Below, piece by piece: positions 1 to 10,148 of a DNA stretch of 64,000 bases. Made by a program: the position numbers and the translations under genes. Source of the DNA: Mesorhizobium sp. ORS 3359 (GTDB lineage: Bacteria; Pseudomonadota; Alphaproteobacteria; Rhizobiales; Rhizobiaceae); contig CCNC01000068.1 of assembly GCA_000824845.1 (NCBI GenBank), positions 124,001-188,000 of the forward strand, read 5' to 3'. Below the pieces are notes generated by a model. It saw only the letters and a program-made list of their open reading frames with translations. It was not told where the DNA came from and ran no database searches. Position 1 is the stretch's first letter; each line of letters begins with the position of its first letter.

Positions 1-400
1 CCTTCTCGATCAGCCGATTCGGCCCGTATATATCGGCCAGGATCGCCTCGAACAGGTCCGCGCGCTGGACCAGTCCGGCGCTGATCTCGGCCCATTCCTT
101 CTCGTCGATCAGCAGCGGAACATAGGCGAGCGGCCATTCCCGCTCATTGGCGCCCGCCTTGTCATAGACGCGGTAATAGACGCCTGCATCGCGCAGATAC
201 TGGTCGGCCCGGGCAAAACGCTGCCCAAGCCGCTCCGCCCCCAAACCGTCGAGCGCGTCGATGAAGGAGCGCCAGGCCGGACGCGGGCTGCCCGACGCGT
301 CGACCATTTCGTCGACGACGCCTTCGATCGGCCGGTAGCGTTCCAGCAGGCCCTGCGCCCGCGGCCTGCCGCCCGCCCGTTTCTGATTCCCCTTGGCCAT
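1..400 (-). CDS. Circularly permuted ATP-grasp protein, N-terminal part
   Basis: This is the N-terminal ~133 codons of a gene that runs off the left edge. Translation from the ATG at 398-400 begins MAKGNQKRAGG, then has an RPxIEGVVDEMVD stretch and a YYRVYDK...WPLAYVPLLID stretch, ending near LADIYGPNRL. That is the typical N-terminus of the circularly permuted ATP-grasp family (DUF404/DUF407, COG2308). Such proteins are predicted peptide or amide ligases, usually encoded with an alpha-E protein and a transglutaminase-like protein. Its start lies 6 nt after the stop of the upstream transglutaminase gene on the same strand, so the two are almost certainly co-transcribed. The catalytic domain is outside the window, so function rests on family membership. 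Confidence 0.8.
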   Translation of the reverse strand, partial: MAKGNQKRAGGRPRAQGLLERYRPIEGVVDEMVDASGSPRPAWRSFIDALDGLGAERLGQRFARADQYLRDAGVYYRVYDKAGANEREWPLAYVPLLIDEKEWAEISAGLVQRADLFEAILADIYGPNRLIEK

Positions 401-406
401 TGTCGA

Positions 407-3400
407 TCAGAGTCTCGCCGGCCGCCTCAGGTCAAGGGTCATCGGGAACTCTTCAGAGGCTTCTTCGTCGCGCAGCACATAGCCGCCCGGCGTGTGGCCG
501 CGTGGCTCGAAGCGGGCGAGGCGTCGGGCCTCGGCCTCGTTGCCATTGACTGGGAAGGTGTCGTAGTTGCGGCCGCCCGGATGCGCGACATGGTAGACGC
601 AGCCGCCGACCGAGCGACCCGACCAGCGATCATAGATGTCAAAGACCAGCGGCGTGTTGACCGGCAGGGCCGGATGCAGGCCGGAGGCCGGCTGCCAGGC
701 CTTGAAGCGCACGCCGGCCACCGCGACCTCTCTGGTGTCGGTGACCTTCATCGGCACGATACGGCCGTTGCAAACGATGGCGTGACGCTCCGGATTGAGG
801 CCTTCCGTCCGCACCTGCAGCCGCTCGACCGAGGAATCGACGAAGCGGACCGTGCCGCCGATCGCGCCCTGCTCGCCCATCACATGCCAAGGCTCCAGCG
901 CCTGCCTGAGCTCCAGCTTGACGCCGGCATGCTGAACCTCGCCGCAGAACGGGAAGCGGAACTCGAGCTGGGCCGCGAACCATTCGGGGCGGAAATCGAA
1001 GCCGTTGAGCTTCAGATCCTCCAGCACGTCGAGGAAATCCGCCCAGACGTAATGCGGCAGCATGAAGCGGTCGTGCAGCGACGTACCCCAGCGCACGAAG
1101 CGTCCGTCGAGCGGGTTCTTCCAGGCGCGGGCGATGATCGCACGGACCAGCAACTGCTGGGCGAGGCTCATGCGCGCATTGGGCGGCATCTCGAAGCCGC
1201 GGAACTCGACCAGTCCCAGCCGGCCGGTCGGGCCGTCCGGCGAGAACAATTTGTCGATGCAGATTTCCGAACGGTGCGTGTTGCCGGTCACGTCGGTCAG
1301 GAGGTTGCGGAAAAGCCGGTCGACCAGCCATGGCAACGGTGCATTGCCCTTGTCTGGATGCGGCACCTGCGCCAGCGCGATCTCCAGCTCGTATAGGGAA
1401 TCGTGCCGCGCCTCGTCGAAGCGCGGCGCCTGGCTGGTCGGACCGATGAACAGGCCGGAAAACATGTAGGACAGCGACGGATGCCGCTGCCATTGCAGCA
1501 CCAGGCTCTTCAACAGGTCGGGCCGGCGCAGGAACGGGCTGTCATTGGGCGTCGCGCCACCAACGACGACATGGTTGCCGCCGCCGGTTCCGGTATGGCG
1601 GCCATCGATCATGAACTTGTCGGTGCCGAGCCGCGACTGCCGTGCTTCTTCGTAGATCGCCGTGGTGGTGGCGACGCATTCGTTCCAGTTGGCGGCCGGG
1701 TGGATGTTGACCTCGATGACGCCGGGATCCGGCGCCACGCGGATGACGTTGAGGCGCGGGTCGTGCGGCGGGGCGTAACCTTCGATATGCACCGGTAGGC
1801 CGATCGCCTTTGCCGCGTTCTCCGCCGCCGCCACCAGTTCGAGATAGTCCTCCAACGCCTCGACCGGCGGCATGAACACGCAGAGCCGGCCGTCGCGCGG
1901 CTCGACGCTGAGCGCCGTGCGCACCGCGCCGCCAATCTCCGTGATCTCCTGCTCGACACGGTCCTGCTGGCCGGTCGCGGCGGTGAAGGACACCGCCTGC
2001 TGGCGACGCGCCATTTCATCGGCGCCTTCAAGCTCTGCCGGAGCGGCTTCCGGCAGGATTGCCTCGCGCGCCGGCAGCGCGCCGCGCGGCACGGAGGGAT
2101 CGACCGGCACGATGTAAGGGAACTGCGCCGGCGGCACATAAGGCAGTGTGCCCAGCGGCAGGCGATAGCCGACCGGGGAGTCGCCCGGCACCAGGAACAG
2201 ACGGCCGCGCCTCGTCTTCCATTTCTCCGAGCGCCAGCGCTGGCCAGCGGCCTGGCTGTTCCAGCGCTGCACCGGCAGCACATAGCCCGATGGCTTGGTC
2301 AACCCGCGCTCGAAGACGCGCGCCATGCGGCTGCGCTCTTCCGGGTCTTCCAGCTTCGAATTGGACGGATCGACATTATCCGGCAGCTTGCCTTCCTTGA
2401 GCAGCCATTCGGCCGGATCCTCATAGGCCTCGCTGACCATCGCCTTGTCGATGCCGAGCTCGCCGGCAATCGCCGTGAGCAGGCTTTCGGCCTGTTCGGG
2501 ACCGATCGCGGCATTGCCATTCTCGCGCGCGATCAGCGACGGGTCACGCCACACCGGCTCGCCGTCGGTGCGCCAGTAGAGCGAGAAGGTCCAGCGCGGC
2601 AGGCTCTCGCCCGGATACCACTTGCCCTGGCCATAATGGAGAAAACCGCCCGGCGCGAAGCGCTCACGCAGCCGGCGGATGAGCTGGTCCGCCTTGTCGC
2701 GCTTGGTCGGGCCGACGGCCGCCGTGTTCCATTCGGCGGACTCGAAATCGTCGATCGACACGAAGGTCGGCTCGCCGCCCATGGTGAGCCGCACGTCCTC
2801 CTCGCGCAGAACGGCGTCGACCTGGTTGCCGAGAGCATCGAGCGCTTCCCAGCTCTCGTCGGAGAACGGCTTGGTGATGCGCGGATGCTCGGCGATGCGG
2901 TCGACCCGCATGTCGAAGCCGAAATCGACATTGGCGAAGCTCGCCATGCCGGAAATCGGTGCTGCATTGCGACAATGCGGCGTCGCCGCCAGCGGCACAT
3001 GGCTCTCGCCGGTGAGCAGGCCGGAGGTCGGGTCGAAACCGATCCAGCCGGCGCCGGGGATATAGACCTCGCACCAGGCGTGCAGGTCGGTGAAGTCGAC
3101 GGCGGTTCCGGGCGGACCGTCGAGCGACACCAGATCGGGCTTGAGCTGGATCAGATAGCCGGAGACGAAGCGTGCGGCGATACCGAGATTGCGCAGGATC
3201 TGCACCAGCAGCCAGCTCGAATCCCGGCACGAGCCCTTCGCAGCGGCAAGCGTCTCTTCCGGCGAGAAGACGCCGGTCTCCATGCGCACGATATAAGCGA
3301 TCTCGCGCTGCAGCCTGGCATTGAGATCGACCAGGAAATTGACGGTGTTTGTCGGGCTGCGATCGATGCTTTCGAGGAATTTGGACAACAGCGGCCCGGC

Positions 3401-3766
3401 CGGCTCCGGTTTCCGGTAGATGGCGAGGTCTTCCCTGATCTCTTCCGGGTAATCGAACGGAAAGGTCTCGGCGCTCTCCTCAACGAAGAAATCGAACGGA
3501 TTGTAGACAGTCATGTCGGCGACGAGGTCGACTTCGATCTTGAGTTCGGTCACCGGCTCCGGGAAGACGAAGCGGGCGAGGAAGTTGCCGTAGGGGTCCT
3601 GCTGCAGGTTGACGAAATGGTTCTTCGGCTCGACCTTCAGCGAATGGCTGAGCACCTTGGTGCGCGAATGCGGCGCCGGCTGCAGCCTGATCACCTGGGG
3701 ACCAAGCACCACCGGCCGATCATATTTGTAATGGGTCAGGTGATGAACGGCTGCCAGAATTGCCAT
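407..3766 (-). CDS. Transglutaminase-like / DUF2126 protein
   Basis: A large 1119-residue cytoplasmic protein. Residues ~1-90 match the bacterial transglutaminase N-terminal domain. Residues ~140-255 form a transglutaminase-like papain-fold core with a visible catalytic triad: Cys180 in KGSCRDSSW, His229 in DLHAWCEVY and Asp245 in [11 protein letters not shown]. The remaining ~800 residues correspond to DUF2126, which always accompanies the core in this long form. No signal peptide is evident. Family knowledge places such genes in clusters with circularly permuted ATP-grasp and alpha-E proteins, predicted to make or cut an unidentified peptide or amide product. The gene next downstream here is that ATP-grasp protein, 6 nt away, which supports the association. 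The substrate is unknown. Confidence 0.85.
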   Translation of the reverse strand: MAILAAVHHLTHYKYDRPVVLGPQVIRLQPAPHSRTKVLSHSLKVEPKNHFVNLQQDPYGNFLARFVFPEPVTELKIEVDLVADMTVYNPFDFFVEESAETFPFDYPEEIREDLAIYRKPEPAGPLLSKFLESIDRSPTNTVNFLVDLNARLQREIAYIVRMETGVFSPEETLAAAKGSCRDSSWLLVQILRNLGIAARFVSGYLIQLKPDLVSLDGPPGTAVDFTDLHAWCEVYIPGAGWIGFDPTSGLLTGESHVPLAATPHCRNAAPISGMASFANVDFGFDMRVDRIAEHPRITKPFSDESWEALDALGNQVDAVLREEDVRLTMGGEPTFVSIDDFESAEWNTAAVGPTKRDKADQLIRRLRERFAPGGFLHYGQGKWYPGESLPRWTFSLYWRTDGEPVWRDPSLIARENGNAAIGPEQAESLLTAIAGELGIDKAMVSEAYEDPAEWLLKEGKLPDNVDPSNSKLEDPEERSRMARVFERGLTKPSGYVLPVQRWNSQAAGQRWRSEKWKTRRGRLFLVPGDSPVGYRLPLGTLPYVPPAQFPYIVPVDPSVPRGALPAREAILPEAAPAELEGADEMARRQQAVSFTAATGQQDRVEQEITEIGGAVRTALSVEPRDGRLCVFMPPVEALEDYLELVAAAENAAKAIGLPVHIEGYAPPHDPRLNVIRVAPDPGVIEVNIHPAANWNECVATTTAIYEEARQSRLGTDKFMIDGRHTGTGGGNHVVVGGATPNDSPFLRRPDLLKSLVLQWQRHPSLSYMFSGLFIGPTSQAPRFDEARHDSLYELEIALAQVPHPDKGNAPLPWLVDRLFRNLLTDVTGNTHRSEICIDKLFSPDGPTGRLGLVEFRGFEMPPNARMSLAQQLLVRAIIARAWKNPLDGRFVRWGTSLHDRFMLPHYVWADFLDVLEDLKLNGFDFRPEWFAAQLEFRFPFCGEVQHAGVKLELRQALEPWHVMGEQGAIGGTVRFVDSSVERLQVRTEGLNPERHAIVCNGRIVPMKVTDTREVAVAGVRFKAWQPASGLHPALPVNTPLVFDIYDRWSGRSVGGCVYHVAHPGGRNYDTFPVNGNEAEARRLARFEPRGHTPGGYVLRDEEASEEFPMTLDLRRPARL

Positions 3767-3875
3767 GGTACCCCGGAGTTCGGCGTTTCAATCCGCCGAA
3801 CCCTGACATAGATGCTGGACGTTTTCCAAGCAGAGATGTTGCGCTGCACCTAATTTAAGCAGCCTTGCCGGCTAA

Positions 3876-4016
3876 GGTGTGTCGAAATTCAGGTCAGGCC
3901 GAGCCGAAAACAGGGGTTGCGAGAACCGGAGCGGCGCGTACATTTCAGTACGTGAGCACCGGAAGCGCTGGAAACCGCTGTTTGCAGGCCGGCCTCACCT
4001 GAATATCGGCACACCT
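3876..4016. repeat. 140-bp imperfect foldback repeat
   Basis: A long imperfect palindrome fills most of the gap between the gcdH stop and the transglutaminase gene. The outer arms (about 3876-3900 and 3991-4016) match at roughly 22 of 25 positions. Inner arms around AAACAG...GAGAACCGGAGCG continue the pairing, and the centre is a CGTAC-atttca-GTACG hairpin (3937-3952). The central 38 nt (3920-3957) recur in diverged form at 58122-58159. This has the character of a dispersed intergenic rhizobial repeat that could fold in RNA, and it may limit read-through from gcdH. Confidence 0.75.
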
Positions 4017-5212
4017 CAGAAAAACGCCTGAATGCCCGTTTGCGCCCTTCCGAGGATCAGCGCATGCACGTCATGCGTGCCTTCATAGGTGTTCACCGTC
4101 TCCAGGTTCTGCGCGTGGCGCATCACGTGGTAGCCGATCTGGATGCCGTTGCCGCCATGCATGTCGCGGGCCTGGCGGGCGATGTCGAGCGCCTTGCCGC
4201 AATTGTTGCGCTTGACGATCGAGATCATCTCCGGCGCCATCTTGCCCTCGTCCATCAGCCGGCCGACGCGCAATGAGCCCTGCAGGCCAAGCGCAATCTC
4301 GGTCTGCATGTCGGCGAGCTTCTTCTGGAAGAGCTGGGTGCCGGCAAGCGGCTTGCCGAACTGTTTGCGGTCGAGGCCGTATTGCCGCGCCCGGTGCCAG
4401 CAATCCTCCGCCGCGCCCATCGCGCCCCAGGAAATGCCGTAGCGCGCGCGGTTGAGGCAGCCGAACGGGCCGCCAAGACCCCTGGCGTTGGGCAGCAGCG
4501 CTTCCTCGCCGACATCGACACCTTCCAGCACCACCTCGCCAGTGATCGACGCGCGCAGCGACAGCTTGCCGCCGATCTTCGGCGCCGAAAGCCCCTTCAT
4601 GCCCTTTTCCAGCACGAAGCCGCGGATTTCGTCCTTGCCGTTCTCACCCTTCAGCTTCGCCCAGACGACGAACACATCGGCGATCGGCGCGTTGGAGATC
4701 CACATCTTGGAGCCGGAGAGCCTATAGCCGTTGGCCGTCTTCTCGGCGCGCGTCTTCATGCCGCCCGGATCGGAGCCGGCATCCGGCTCGGTCAGGCCGA
4801 AGCAGCCGATCCATTCTCCGGAGGCCAGTTTCGGCAGGTATTTCTTGCGCTGCGCTTCCGAGCCATAGGCATGGATCGGATACATGACCAGCGACGACTG
4901 CACGCTCATCATCGAGCGGTAGCCGGAATCGATGCGCTCGACCTCGCGCGCGACTAGCCCGTAGGTCACGTATCCGGCGCCGAGCCCGCCATATTCTTCC
5001 GGAATGGTGATGCCGAGCAGGCCCGCCTCGCCCATCTCGCGGAAAATCGAGGGATCGGTCTTCTCGTCGCCATAGGCTTCCTCGATGCGCGGCGCCAGCT
5101 TGTCGGCGGCAAATGCCGCCGCGCCGTCGCGCACCATGCGCTCATCCTCGGAAAGCTGGTCCTCGATCAGGAAGGGGTCGTTCCACACGAAAGCGTTCTT
5201 ATCGGCGGCCAT
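4016..5212 (-). CDS. gcdH: Glutaryl-CoA dehydrogenase
   Basis: A 398-residue acyl-CoA dehydrogenase that should oxidise and decarboxylate glutaryl-CoA to crotonyl-CoA with FAD in lysine/tryptophan catabolism. Visible motifs are [14 protein letters not shown] (FAD/substrate binding), [17 protein letters not shown], the QFGKPL region, and a C-terminal [18 protein letters not shown] whose Glu (about residue 377) is the expected catalytic base. Length and motifs fit GcdH better than short-chain dehydrogenases. An in-frame upstream start at 5296 would leave only 19 bp to the divergent lysR. The ATG at 5210-5212 has a GGGAG ribosome site and gives the usual family length, so it is preferred. The next gene is a divergent LysR regulator. 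Confidence 0.88.
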   Translation of the reverse strand: MAADKNAFVWNDPFLIEDQLSEDERMVRDGAAAFAADKLAPRIEEAYGDEKTDPSIFREMGEAGLLGITIPEEYGGLGAGYVTYGLVAREVERIDSGYRSMMSVQSSLVMYPIHAYGSEAQRKKYLPKLASGEWIGCFGLTEPDAGSDPGGMKTRAEKTANGYRLSGSKMWISNAPIADVFVVWAKLKGENGKDEIRGFVLEKGMKGLSAPKIGGKLSLRASITGEVVLEGVDVGEEALLPNARGLGGPFGCLNRARYGISWGAMGAAEDCWHRARQYGLDRKQFGKPLAGTQLFQKKLADMQTEIALGLQGSLRVGRLMDEGKMAPEMISIVKRNNCGKALDIARQARDMHGGNGIQIGYHVMRHAQNLETVNTYEGTHDVHALILGRAQTGIQAFF

Positions 5213-5315
5213 GGCCTCGGGCTCCCAGTATTTTGATGTGCCCGGCTTATCCGCCTGCGCACGCGAAAAATCAAACGAAATTGCATCGCGGATCAATGAG
5301 CGTTAGTAATGGATC

Positions 5316-6227
5316 ATGAACGTTCAGCGCCGCCTCTTGCCGAACACCGCCGCGCTTGCTGCCTTCGAGGCGGTTGCGCGGCTTGGCTCCTTCACCGCCG
5401 CCGCGCGCGAGCTCGATTTGACTCAGGGCGCCGTTAGCCGCCAGGTCAATCTGCTGGAAGAACAGTTTGGTCGCCGGCTGTTCGAGCGCGACAGCCGCAA
5501 TGTCCGCTTATCCGCGGCGGGCGAAATCTATGCGGAAGCGGTGCGCTCGGCGCTCGGCCAGTTGCGCGACGCCGCGCTCGGATTGATGAGCAATCGGCAT
5601 AGTGGCGCCTTGAACCTTGCCATCCTGCCGACCTTTGGCACGCGCTGGCTGATGCCGCTGATCCCGGATTTCGTAACGCGCCACCCCGATATCACCATCA
5701 ACTTCGCCACCCGCATCGGACGGTTCGACTTCGCCCGCGAACGGCTGGACGCCGCCATTCATCACGGCATGCCTGATTGGCCGGACGCCGACTGCACGCT
5801 TCTGATGCGTGAGACCGTGATGCCGGTGGTTTCGCCGGAATTCCTGGCCAGCCGCGAGATCGCCACGCCGGCTGACATCAGCCACCTGCCGCTGCTGCAT
5901 ATGGCGACCCGCCCCGGCGCCTGGAGCGAATGGTTCGAGCACCAGGGGCTCCAGGCGCCGACCGGGCCCGGCATGCAGTTCGAGCAGTTCGGAACGGTCG
6001 CCCAGGCCTGCCTGGCCGGCCTTGGCGTGGCGCTGCTGCCGGAAATCCTGATCACAGGTGAATTGCAGCGCCGCCAGCTGGTGCCGGCGCCCGGCCAACC
6101 AATGCAGAGCCGCAGCGCCTATTATCTCGTCGTACCGAATGACAAGCGAGGACATCCGCCGGTTGCCAGCTTTCGCGACTGGCTGCTGGCCCAGATCGGC
6201 AAGGAGCCGATAGTGCTCGCGTGGTAG
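5316..6227 (+). CDS. LysR-family regulator (GcdR-like)
   Basis: A 303-residue LysR-type transcription factor. The N-terminal winged helix-turn-helix covers about residues 8-65 (AFEAVARLGSFTAAARELDL then TQGAVSRQVNLLEEQFGRRL), followed by a periplasmic-binding-like effector domain. The sequence resembles the GcvA/GcdR subgroup. It is divergent from gcdH with about 100 bp between the preferred starts. By analogy with other proteobacterial LysR-gcdH pairs it probably activates gcdH in response to a glutarate-pathway metabolite. The family assignment is certain; the target is inferred from position. Its stop codon lies inside a 28-bp direct repeat shared with the end of tex. Confidence 0.85.
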   Translation: MNVQRRLLPNTAALAAFEAVARLGSFTAAARELDLTQGAVSRQVNLLEEQFGRRLFERDSRNVRLSAAGEIYAEAVRSALGQLRDAALGLMSNRHSGALNLAILPTFGTRWLMPLIPDFVTRHPDITINFATRIGRFDFARERLDAAIHHGMPDWPDADCTLLMRETVMPVVSPEFLASREIATPADISHLPLLHMATRPGAWSEWFEHQGLQAPTGPGMQFEQFGTVAQACLAGLGVALLPEILITGELQRRQLVPAPGQPMQSRSAYYLVVPNDKRGHPPVASFRDWLLAQIGKEPIVLAW

Positions 6228-6251
6228 CTACTTGCGCTTCATCGCCTCGGC
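6224..6251. repeat. 28-bp direct repeat, copy 1
   Basis: A perfect 28-bp match to 6492-6519, 268 bp away. This copy contains the lysR stop codon and, read on the minus strand, the last codons (AEAMKRK) and stop of the small ORF. The other copy encodes the same last residues and stop of tex. The arrangement suggests that lysR and tex once abutted and that a ~240-bp segment was inserted with duplication of the junction. Confidence 0.9.
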
Positions 6252-6422
6252 TTCCGGCTGTAAGCGTGGTGTCATTGCGGCTCGCGTTTCGGCAATTTTT
6301 GCATCGAGCTTGCTTTTGATCCGGGCGAAAGCCTGGTTTGCATCGACCGACCTGCCACTCGCCATGCCCTCGTCCCAAAGACGCGCCAGCTCACGCACAC
6401 TCACTTCACCGAAACTTGCCAT
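6228..6422 (-). CDS. Small ParD/CopG-like antitoxin C-terminal-type protein
   Basis: A 64-residue ORF starting at the ATG 6420-6422, which has a good GGAGAG ribosome site 8-9 nt upstream; an alternative start at 6473 lacks one. The sequence ELARLWDEGMASGRSVDANQAF followed by a charged amphipathic helix resembles the toxin-binding C-terminal part of ParD-type antitoxins, but the ribbon-helix-helix DNA-binding part is short or missing. No ParE-like toxin lies beside it. The last residues AEAMKRK are identical to the end of Tex because of a 28-bp direct repeat. It may be an orphan or decayed antitoxin, or an unrelated hypothetical protein. Confidence 0.45.
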   Translation of the reverse strand: MASFGEVSVRELARLWDEGMASGRSVDANQAFARIKSKLDAKIAETRAAMTPRLQPEAEAMKRK

Positions 6423-6491
6423 ATCGCGCGTCTCTCCACACACGGACGGTATAGAACGCTCTACTGATTGCAAGGAACGCAGTCGATCCTA

Positions 6492-6519
6492 GTAGCTACT
6501 TGCGCTTCATCGCCTCGGC
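6492..6519. repeat. 28-bp direct repeat, copy 2
   Basis: The second copy of the repeat at 6224-6251. It contains the tex stop and the last seven tex codons on the minus strand. The bases inside the interval (6252-6491) are unrelated to tex. Confidence 0.9.
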
Positions 6520-8817
6520 GAGCGCTGCGCCGAACGCGCCCTGCGAAGGCTTTTCCGGCTGGCGCTGCGGCGCTGGCGAGCGCGGCGCCGGCTTGCCGCC
6601 GCCGTGATCGCGCTGGCCGCCACGCGGCGCGCTACCTTCGCTGCCGTCCTTGCGCATCGATAGCCCGATGCGCTTGCGCTTGATGTCGACATCGACGACC
6701 CGCACCTTCACCACGTCGCCGGCCTTCACCACCTCATGCGCGTCCTTGATGAAGCGGTCGGCGAGTTGCGAGACATGCACCAGCCCATCCTGGTGCACGC
6801 CGATGTCGACGAAGGCGCCGAAGGCCGCGACATTGGTGACGGTGCCTTCGAGCAGCATGCCTGGCTTTAAATCCTTGATGTCATCGACCCCTTCCGCGAA
6901 GGTCGCGGTCTTGAAGCCGGGGCGCGGATCGCGTCCGGGCTTTTCCAGCTCGGCGATGATGTCACGCACCGTCGGCAGGCCGAAGCGCTCATCGACGAAG
7001 ACGCGTGGATCCAGCGCCTTGAGCGCGGCACTGTCACCCAGCAGCGCGCGCACGTCGCGGCCGCAGGCGGCGACGATCTTCTTCGCCACGCCATAGGCTT
7101 CCGGGTGCACCGACGAAGCATCCAACGGCTCCGAGCCGTTCGGGATGCGCAGGAAGCCCGCGCTTTGCTCGAAGGCGCGCGGCCCGAGCCGCGCCACCTT
7201 GAGCAGGTCCTTGCGACTGGCAAACGGCCCGGCCGCATCGCGATGCGCGACGATCGCTTCGGCCAGCGACGGCCCCAGTCCCGACACGCGCGCCAACAAC
7301 GGCGCCGAGGCCGTGTTGAGATCGACGCCGACGGCGTTGACCGCATCCTCGACCACCGCCTCCAGCGAACGACCAAGCCGGTACTGGTCGACATCATGCT
7401 GGTACTGGCCGACGCCGATCGATTTCGGCTCGATCTTGACCAGTTCGGCCAACGGATCCTGCAGGCGCCGGGCGATCGACACCGCGCCGCGCAGCGAGAC
7501 ATCGAGGCCCGGGAACTCCGCCGCTGCCGTCGCTGAAGCCGAATACACAGAAGCGCCGGCCTCGCTGACGATTACCTTGAGCGGCTTCGGCCCGGCGCTG
7601 GCGGGCAGGTCCGACAGCATGTCGGCAACCAGCTTCTCGGTTTCGCGGCTGCCTGTACCGTTGCCGATCGAGATCAGCTCGACCTTATGCTGGCGAATGA
7701 GCGCCGCGAGCTCGGCCTGCGTACCGCGCGCATCGTTCTTCGGCGGGAAAGGATAGACCGTCGTCGTCGCCACCAGCTTGCCGGTGCCGTCGACCACCGC
7801 CACCTTGACGCCGGTGCGGATGCCGGGGTCGAGCCCCATCGTCGGCCGCGAGCCGGCGGGAGCGGCGAGCAGCAGGTCCTTGAGATTGCGGGCGAAGACA
7901 TGGATCGCCTCTTCCTCGGCGCGCTCGCGCAGATCGCGCATCAGGTCGAGCGTCAGATGCAGTGACAGTTTGATCCGCCACGTCCAGCCGGCCACCTCCA
8001 TCAGCCATTTGTCGCCGGGCAGGCTGCCGCCGATGGCATAGGCGTTGGCGATCATGCGCTCGACCGGTTTCACCGGCGATTGATCATCGGCATCGACCTC
8101 GATGTCGAGCGACAGCACTTCTTCGTTGCGGCCACGCAGCATGGCGAGCGCGCGGTGGCTGGGCACGCCGGACCAGCGCTCGACATGGTCGAAATAGTCA
8201 GAGAATTTCGCGCCGGCCTCCTGCTTTCCGTCGACGACTTTTGCGCGCAGGAAGGCGCGTTCCTTCATATAGGCGCGCAGCTTGCCGACTAGGTCGGCAT
8301 TCTCGGCGAACTGCTCCGACAGGATGTCGCGCGCGCCTTCCAGCGCCGCCTTGGCGTCGGCCACCTCTTCCGTGACATAGGCGAGCGCGAGCTCGGCCGG
8401 AATTTTGGAGCGGTCGGCCAAGATCGCTTCCGCGAGCGGCCCGAGCCCGCGCTCCCTGGCGATCTCGGCCTTGGTGCGCCGCTTAGGCTTGTAGGGCAGG
8501 TAGATGTCTTCCAGTTCCGCCTTGGTGGCGGCCGCGGCGATCTTGGCCTCCAACTCCTCGGTCAGCTTGCCCTGCTCGCGGATGGAGCTGACGATCGTCT
8601 CGCGCCGCGCATCGAGCTCGCGCAGATAGGCGAGCCGCTCGGAAAGGTCGCGCAACTGCGTGTCGTCGAGCCCGCCGGTGACTTCCTTGCGGTAACGCGC
8701 CACGAAAGGCACCGTGGCGCCCTCGTCGAGCAGCCCGATCGCCGCCGCGGCCTGTTCCGGCCTTGCGCCGATCTCGGCCGCGATGATTGCTGCAATGCGC
8801 TTGATGTCCGATGCCAT
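6496..8817 (-). CDS. tex: Tex-family RNA-binding transcription accessory protein
   Basis: A 773-residue Tex (YhgF) homologue, a cytoplasmic nucleic-acid-binding protein linked to transcription and, in some pathogens, toxin expression. Visible order: N-terminal helical region with [19 protein letters not shown] (residues ~33-51); a YqgF/RNase H-like domain with [16 protein letters not shown]; helix-hairpin-helix region with [20 protein letters not shown]; and a C-terminal S1 domain with [21 protein letters not shown] basic, proline-rich tail follows S1. The length is normal for the family. It is convergent with lysR; the stop falls in a 28-bp direct repeat. Confidence 0.95.
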   Translation of the reverse strand: MASDIKRIAAIIAAEIGARPEQAAAAIGLLDEGATVPFVARYRKEVTGGLDDTQLRDLSERLAYLRELDARRETIVSSIREQGKLTEELEAKIAAAATKAELEDIYLPYKPKRRTKAEIARERGLGPLAEAILADRSKIPAELALAYVTEEVADAKAALEGARDILSEQFAENADLVGKLRAYMKERAFLRAKVVDGKQEAGAKFSDYFDHVERWSGVPSHRALAMLRGRNEEVLSLDIEVDADDQSPVKPVERMIANAYAIGGSLPGDKWLMEVAGWTWRIKLSLHLTLDLMRDLRERAEEEAIHVFARNLKDLLLAAPAGSRPTMGLDPGIRTGVKVAVVDGTGKLVATTTVYPFPPKNDARGTQAELAALIRQHKVELISIGNGTGSRETEKLVADMLSDLPASAGPKPLKVIVSEAGASVYSASATAAAEFPGLDVSLRGAVSIARRLQDPLAELVKIEPKSIGVGQYQHDVDQYRLGRSLEAVVEDAVNAVGVDLNTASAPLLARVSGLGPSLAEAIVAHRDAAGPFASRKDLLKVARLGPRAFEQSAGFLRIPNGSEPLDASSVHPEAYGVAKKIVAACGRDVRALLGDSAALKALDPRVFVDERFGLPTVRDIIAELEKPGRDPRPGFKTATFAEGVDDIKDLKPGMLLEGTVTNVAAFGAFVDIGVHQDGLVHVSQLADRFIKDAHEVVKAGDVVKVRVVDVDIKRKRIGLSMRKDGSEGSAPRGGQRDHGGGKPAPRSPAPQRQPEKPSQGAFGAALAEAMKRK

Positions 8818-8939
8818 GTTGGTCCCTGTCGAAAAGAGCGGCGACCATAGGCCGGGACGCCGGCCGCGCCAACCACGCCGTTTTCAACCGACCCTAGAGG
8901 TCCACAGGAAACAGCTGTGAATGCGACCCGCCGAACGGC

Positions 8940-10118
8940 TCAGACCATCGTGCTCAGCGCCTCGAAGAAGCTGACGAGGTCGAGGTCGAGCCGATCATCC
9001 ACCGGCTCCGGCTGCGACGACATCTTGGCGATGACCACTTCCGTCCTTGGGTTGACGTAAAGCCACTGGCCGTGGATGCCGATGCCGCAGAAAGCGCCGC
9101 TGTCATGGCCGGTCTGGTACCATTTGTTGCGATAGCGTCCCTTCGGGAACAGGAACGCCATCGTGCCGCGCTGCCAGGCCTCATGGCTGCCGCCGGTGGC
9201 GACCGTGTCGCGCACCCAGGCTTCCGGGACGATGCAGCGGCCGTTGGCCGCGCCGCCCTGCCGCATCATCTCGCCGATACGGGCAAGATCGCGCGGCGTC
9301 ATCGACATGCCCCCGGCGGTGCGCGCCGTGCCTTCCATGTCGACCGTCACCGACATTTCGCTTGCGGCGCCCAGCGGCAGCCAAAGCTTTTCGCTGAGCA
9401 ATTGGCTGACACGCTTGCCCGATGCCCGCTCCACCAGGATGCCCAGCATGTCCGAATTGGGCGAGCGGTAGCGATAAGTCTGCCCGTGCGGCTCAGCGAG
9501 ACGCTGCAGCGTCAGCAGGAATGCCGCGAGGCTTTCCGACCCGCCGCCCGGATTCCACAAGGTCGAACGGCGGTAACGGGCAAACGCGCTTTCCGGATCG
9601 AGATAGGCTTCCTCGAAATCGAGGCTGACCGTCATGTCGAGCACGTTGCGCACGCTCGCATCGCCATAGGCCGAGCCCTTGGCCTCGGGAATGTACTCAA
9701 TAACCGGCGCGTTGGAATCGAACACCCCCTCGCCTTCCAATATGCCCGCAAGAATCGCGGTCACCGACTTGCTGATCGAAAAGATGATGTGGCGGGAGCC
9801 GAACGGCATATGCGGTGCCGACCAGTCGCCGACCAGCTTGCCGCCCTTCAGGATCGTCAGCCCGTCCGTATCGGAGCGCTTCAGGAAGCTCTCAACGGTT
9901 TCGCTGCCGCCGGCGAACGAGATGTTCTCCTCGAGCAGCGCCCCGAGCGATTTTGCCTGCTCCTCGCCGCCGGGCGCCGCCGCGACATGCACGCTCGGCA
10001 CCAGTTCGCCGACATTCTGGAACGACCATCGGTTGAACGGCGAAAGCCGCCAGGTCTCAAGCCGCACATCCTTGCGGGCAAAGCCATATTGGGTCTCGAA
10101 CGCGGTTTTGCCGGTCAT
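8940..10118 (-). CDS. Serine hydrolase, class C beta-lactamase/NylB-like (1)
   Basis: A 392-residue member of the beta-lactamase class C/6-aminohexanoate-dimer hydrolase superfamily. The SxxK nucleophile motif is S114-I-S-K117 in HIIFSISKSVTAILAG. A YRYRSPNSD segment supplies the expected Tyr region, and HDSGAFCGIGIHG near the C-terminus is the usual strand before the third active-site element. No clear signal peptide, so probably cytoplasmic. It lies 30 nt downstream of a paralogue on the same strand. Family members cleave amides or esters (NylB, EstB, D-aminopeptidases); the neighbouring polyamine transport genes suggest an amide-conjugated amine as substrate, which is an inference. Confidence 0.8.
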   Translation of the reverse strand: MTGKTAFETQYGFARKDVRLETWRLSPFNRWSFQNVGELVPSVHVAAAPGGEEQAKSLGALLEENISFAGGSETVESFLKRSDTDGLTILKGGKLVGDWSAPHMPFGSRHIIFSISKSVTAILAGILEGEGVFDSNAPVIEYIPEAKGSAYGDASVRNVLDMTVSLDFEEAYLDPESAFARYRRSTLWNPGGGSESLAAFLLTLQRLAEPHGQTYRYRSPNSDMLGILVERASGKRVSQLLSEKLWLPLGAASEMSVTVDMEGTARTAGGMSMTPRDLARIGEMMRQGGAANGRCIVPEAWVRDTVATGGSHEAWQRGTMAFLFPKGRYRNKWYQTGHDSGAFCGIGIHGQWLYVNPRTEVVIAKMSSQPEPVDDRLDLDLVSFFEALSTMV

Positions 10119-10148
10119 GATGCTCTCGCGGTTGCTATCTTGAGGAGT

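Noticed and set aside
6224..6519. The 28-bp direct repeat as target-site duplication of an IS element
   Set aside because: The 240-bp interval has no transposase or terminal inverted repeats, and 28 bp is too long for a common target duplication.
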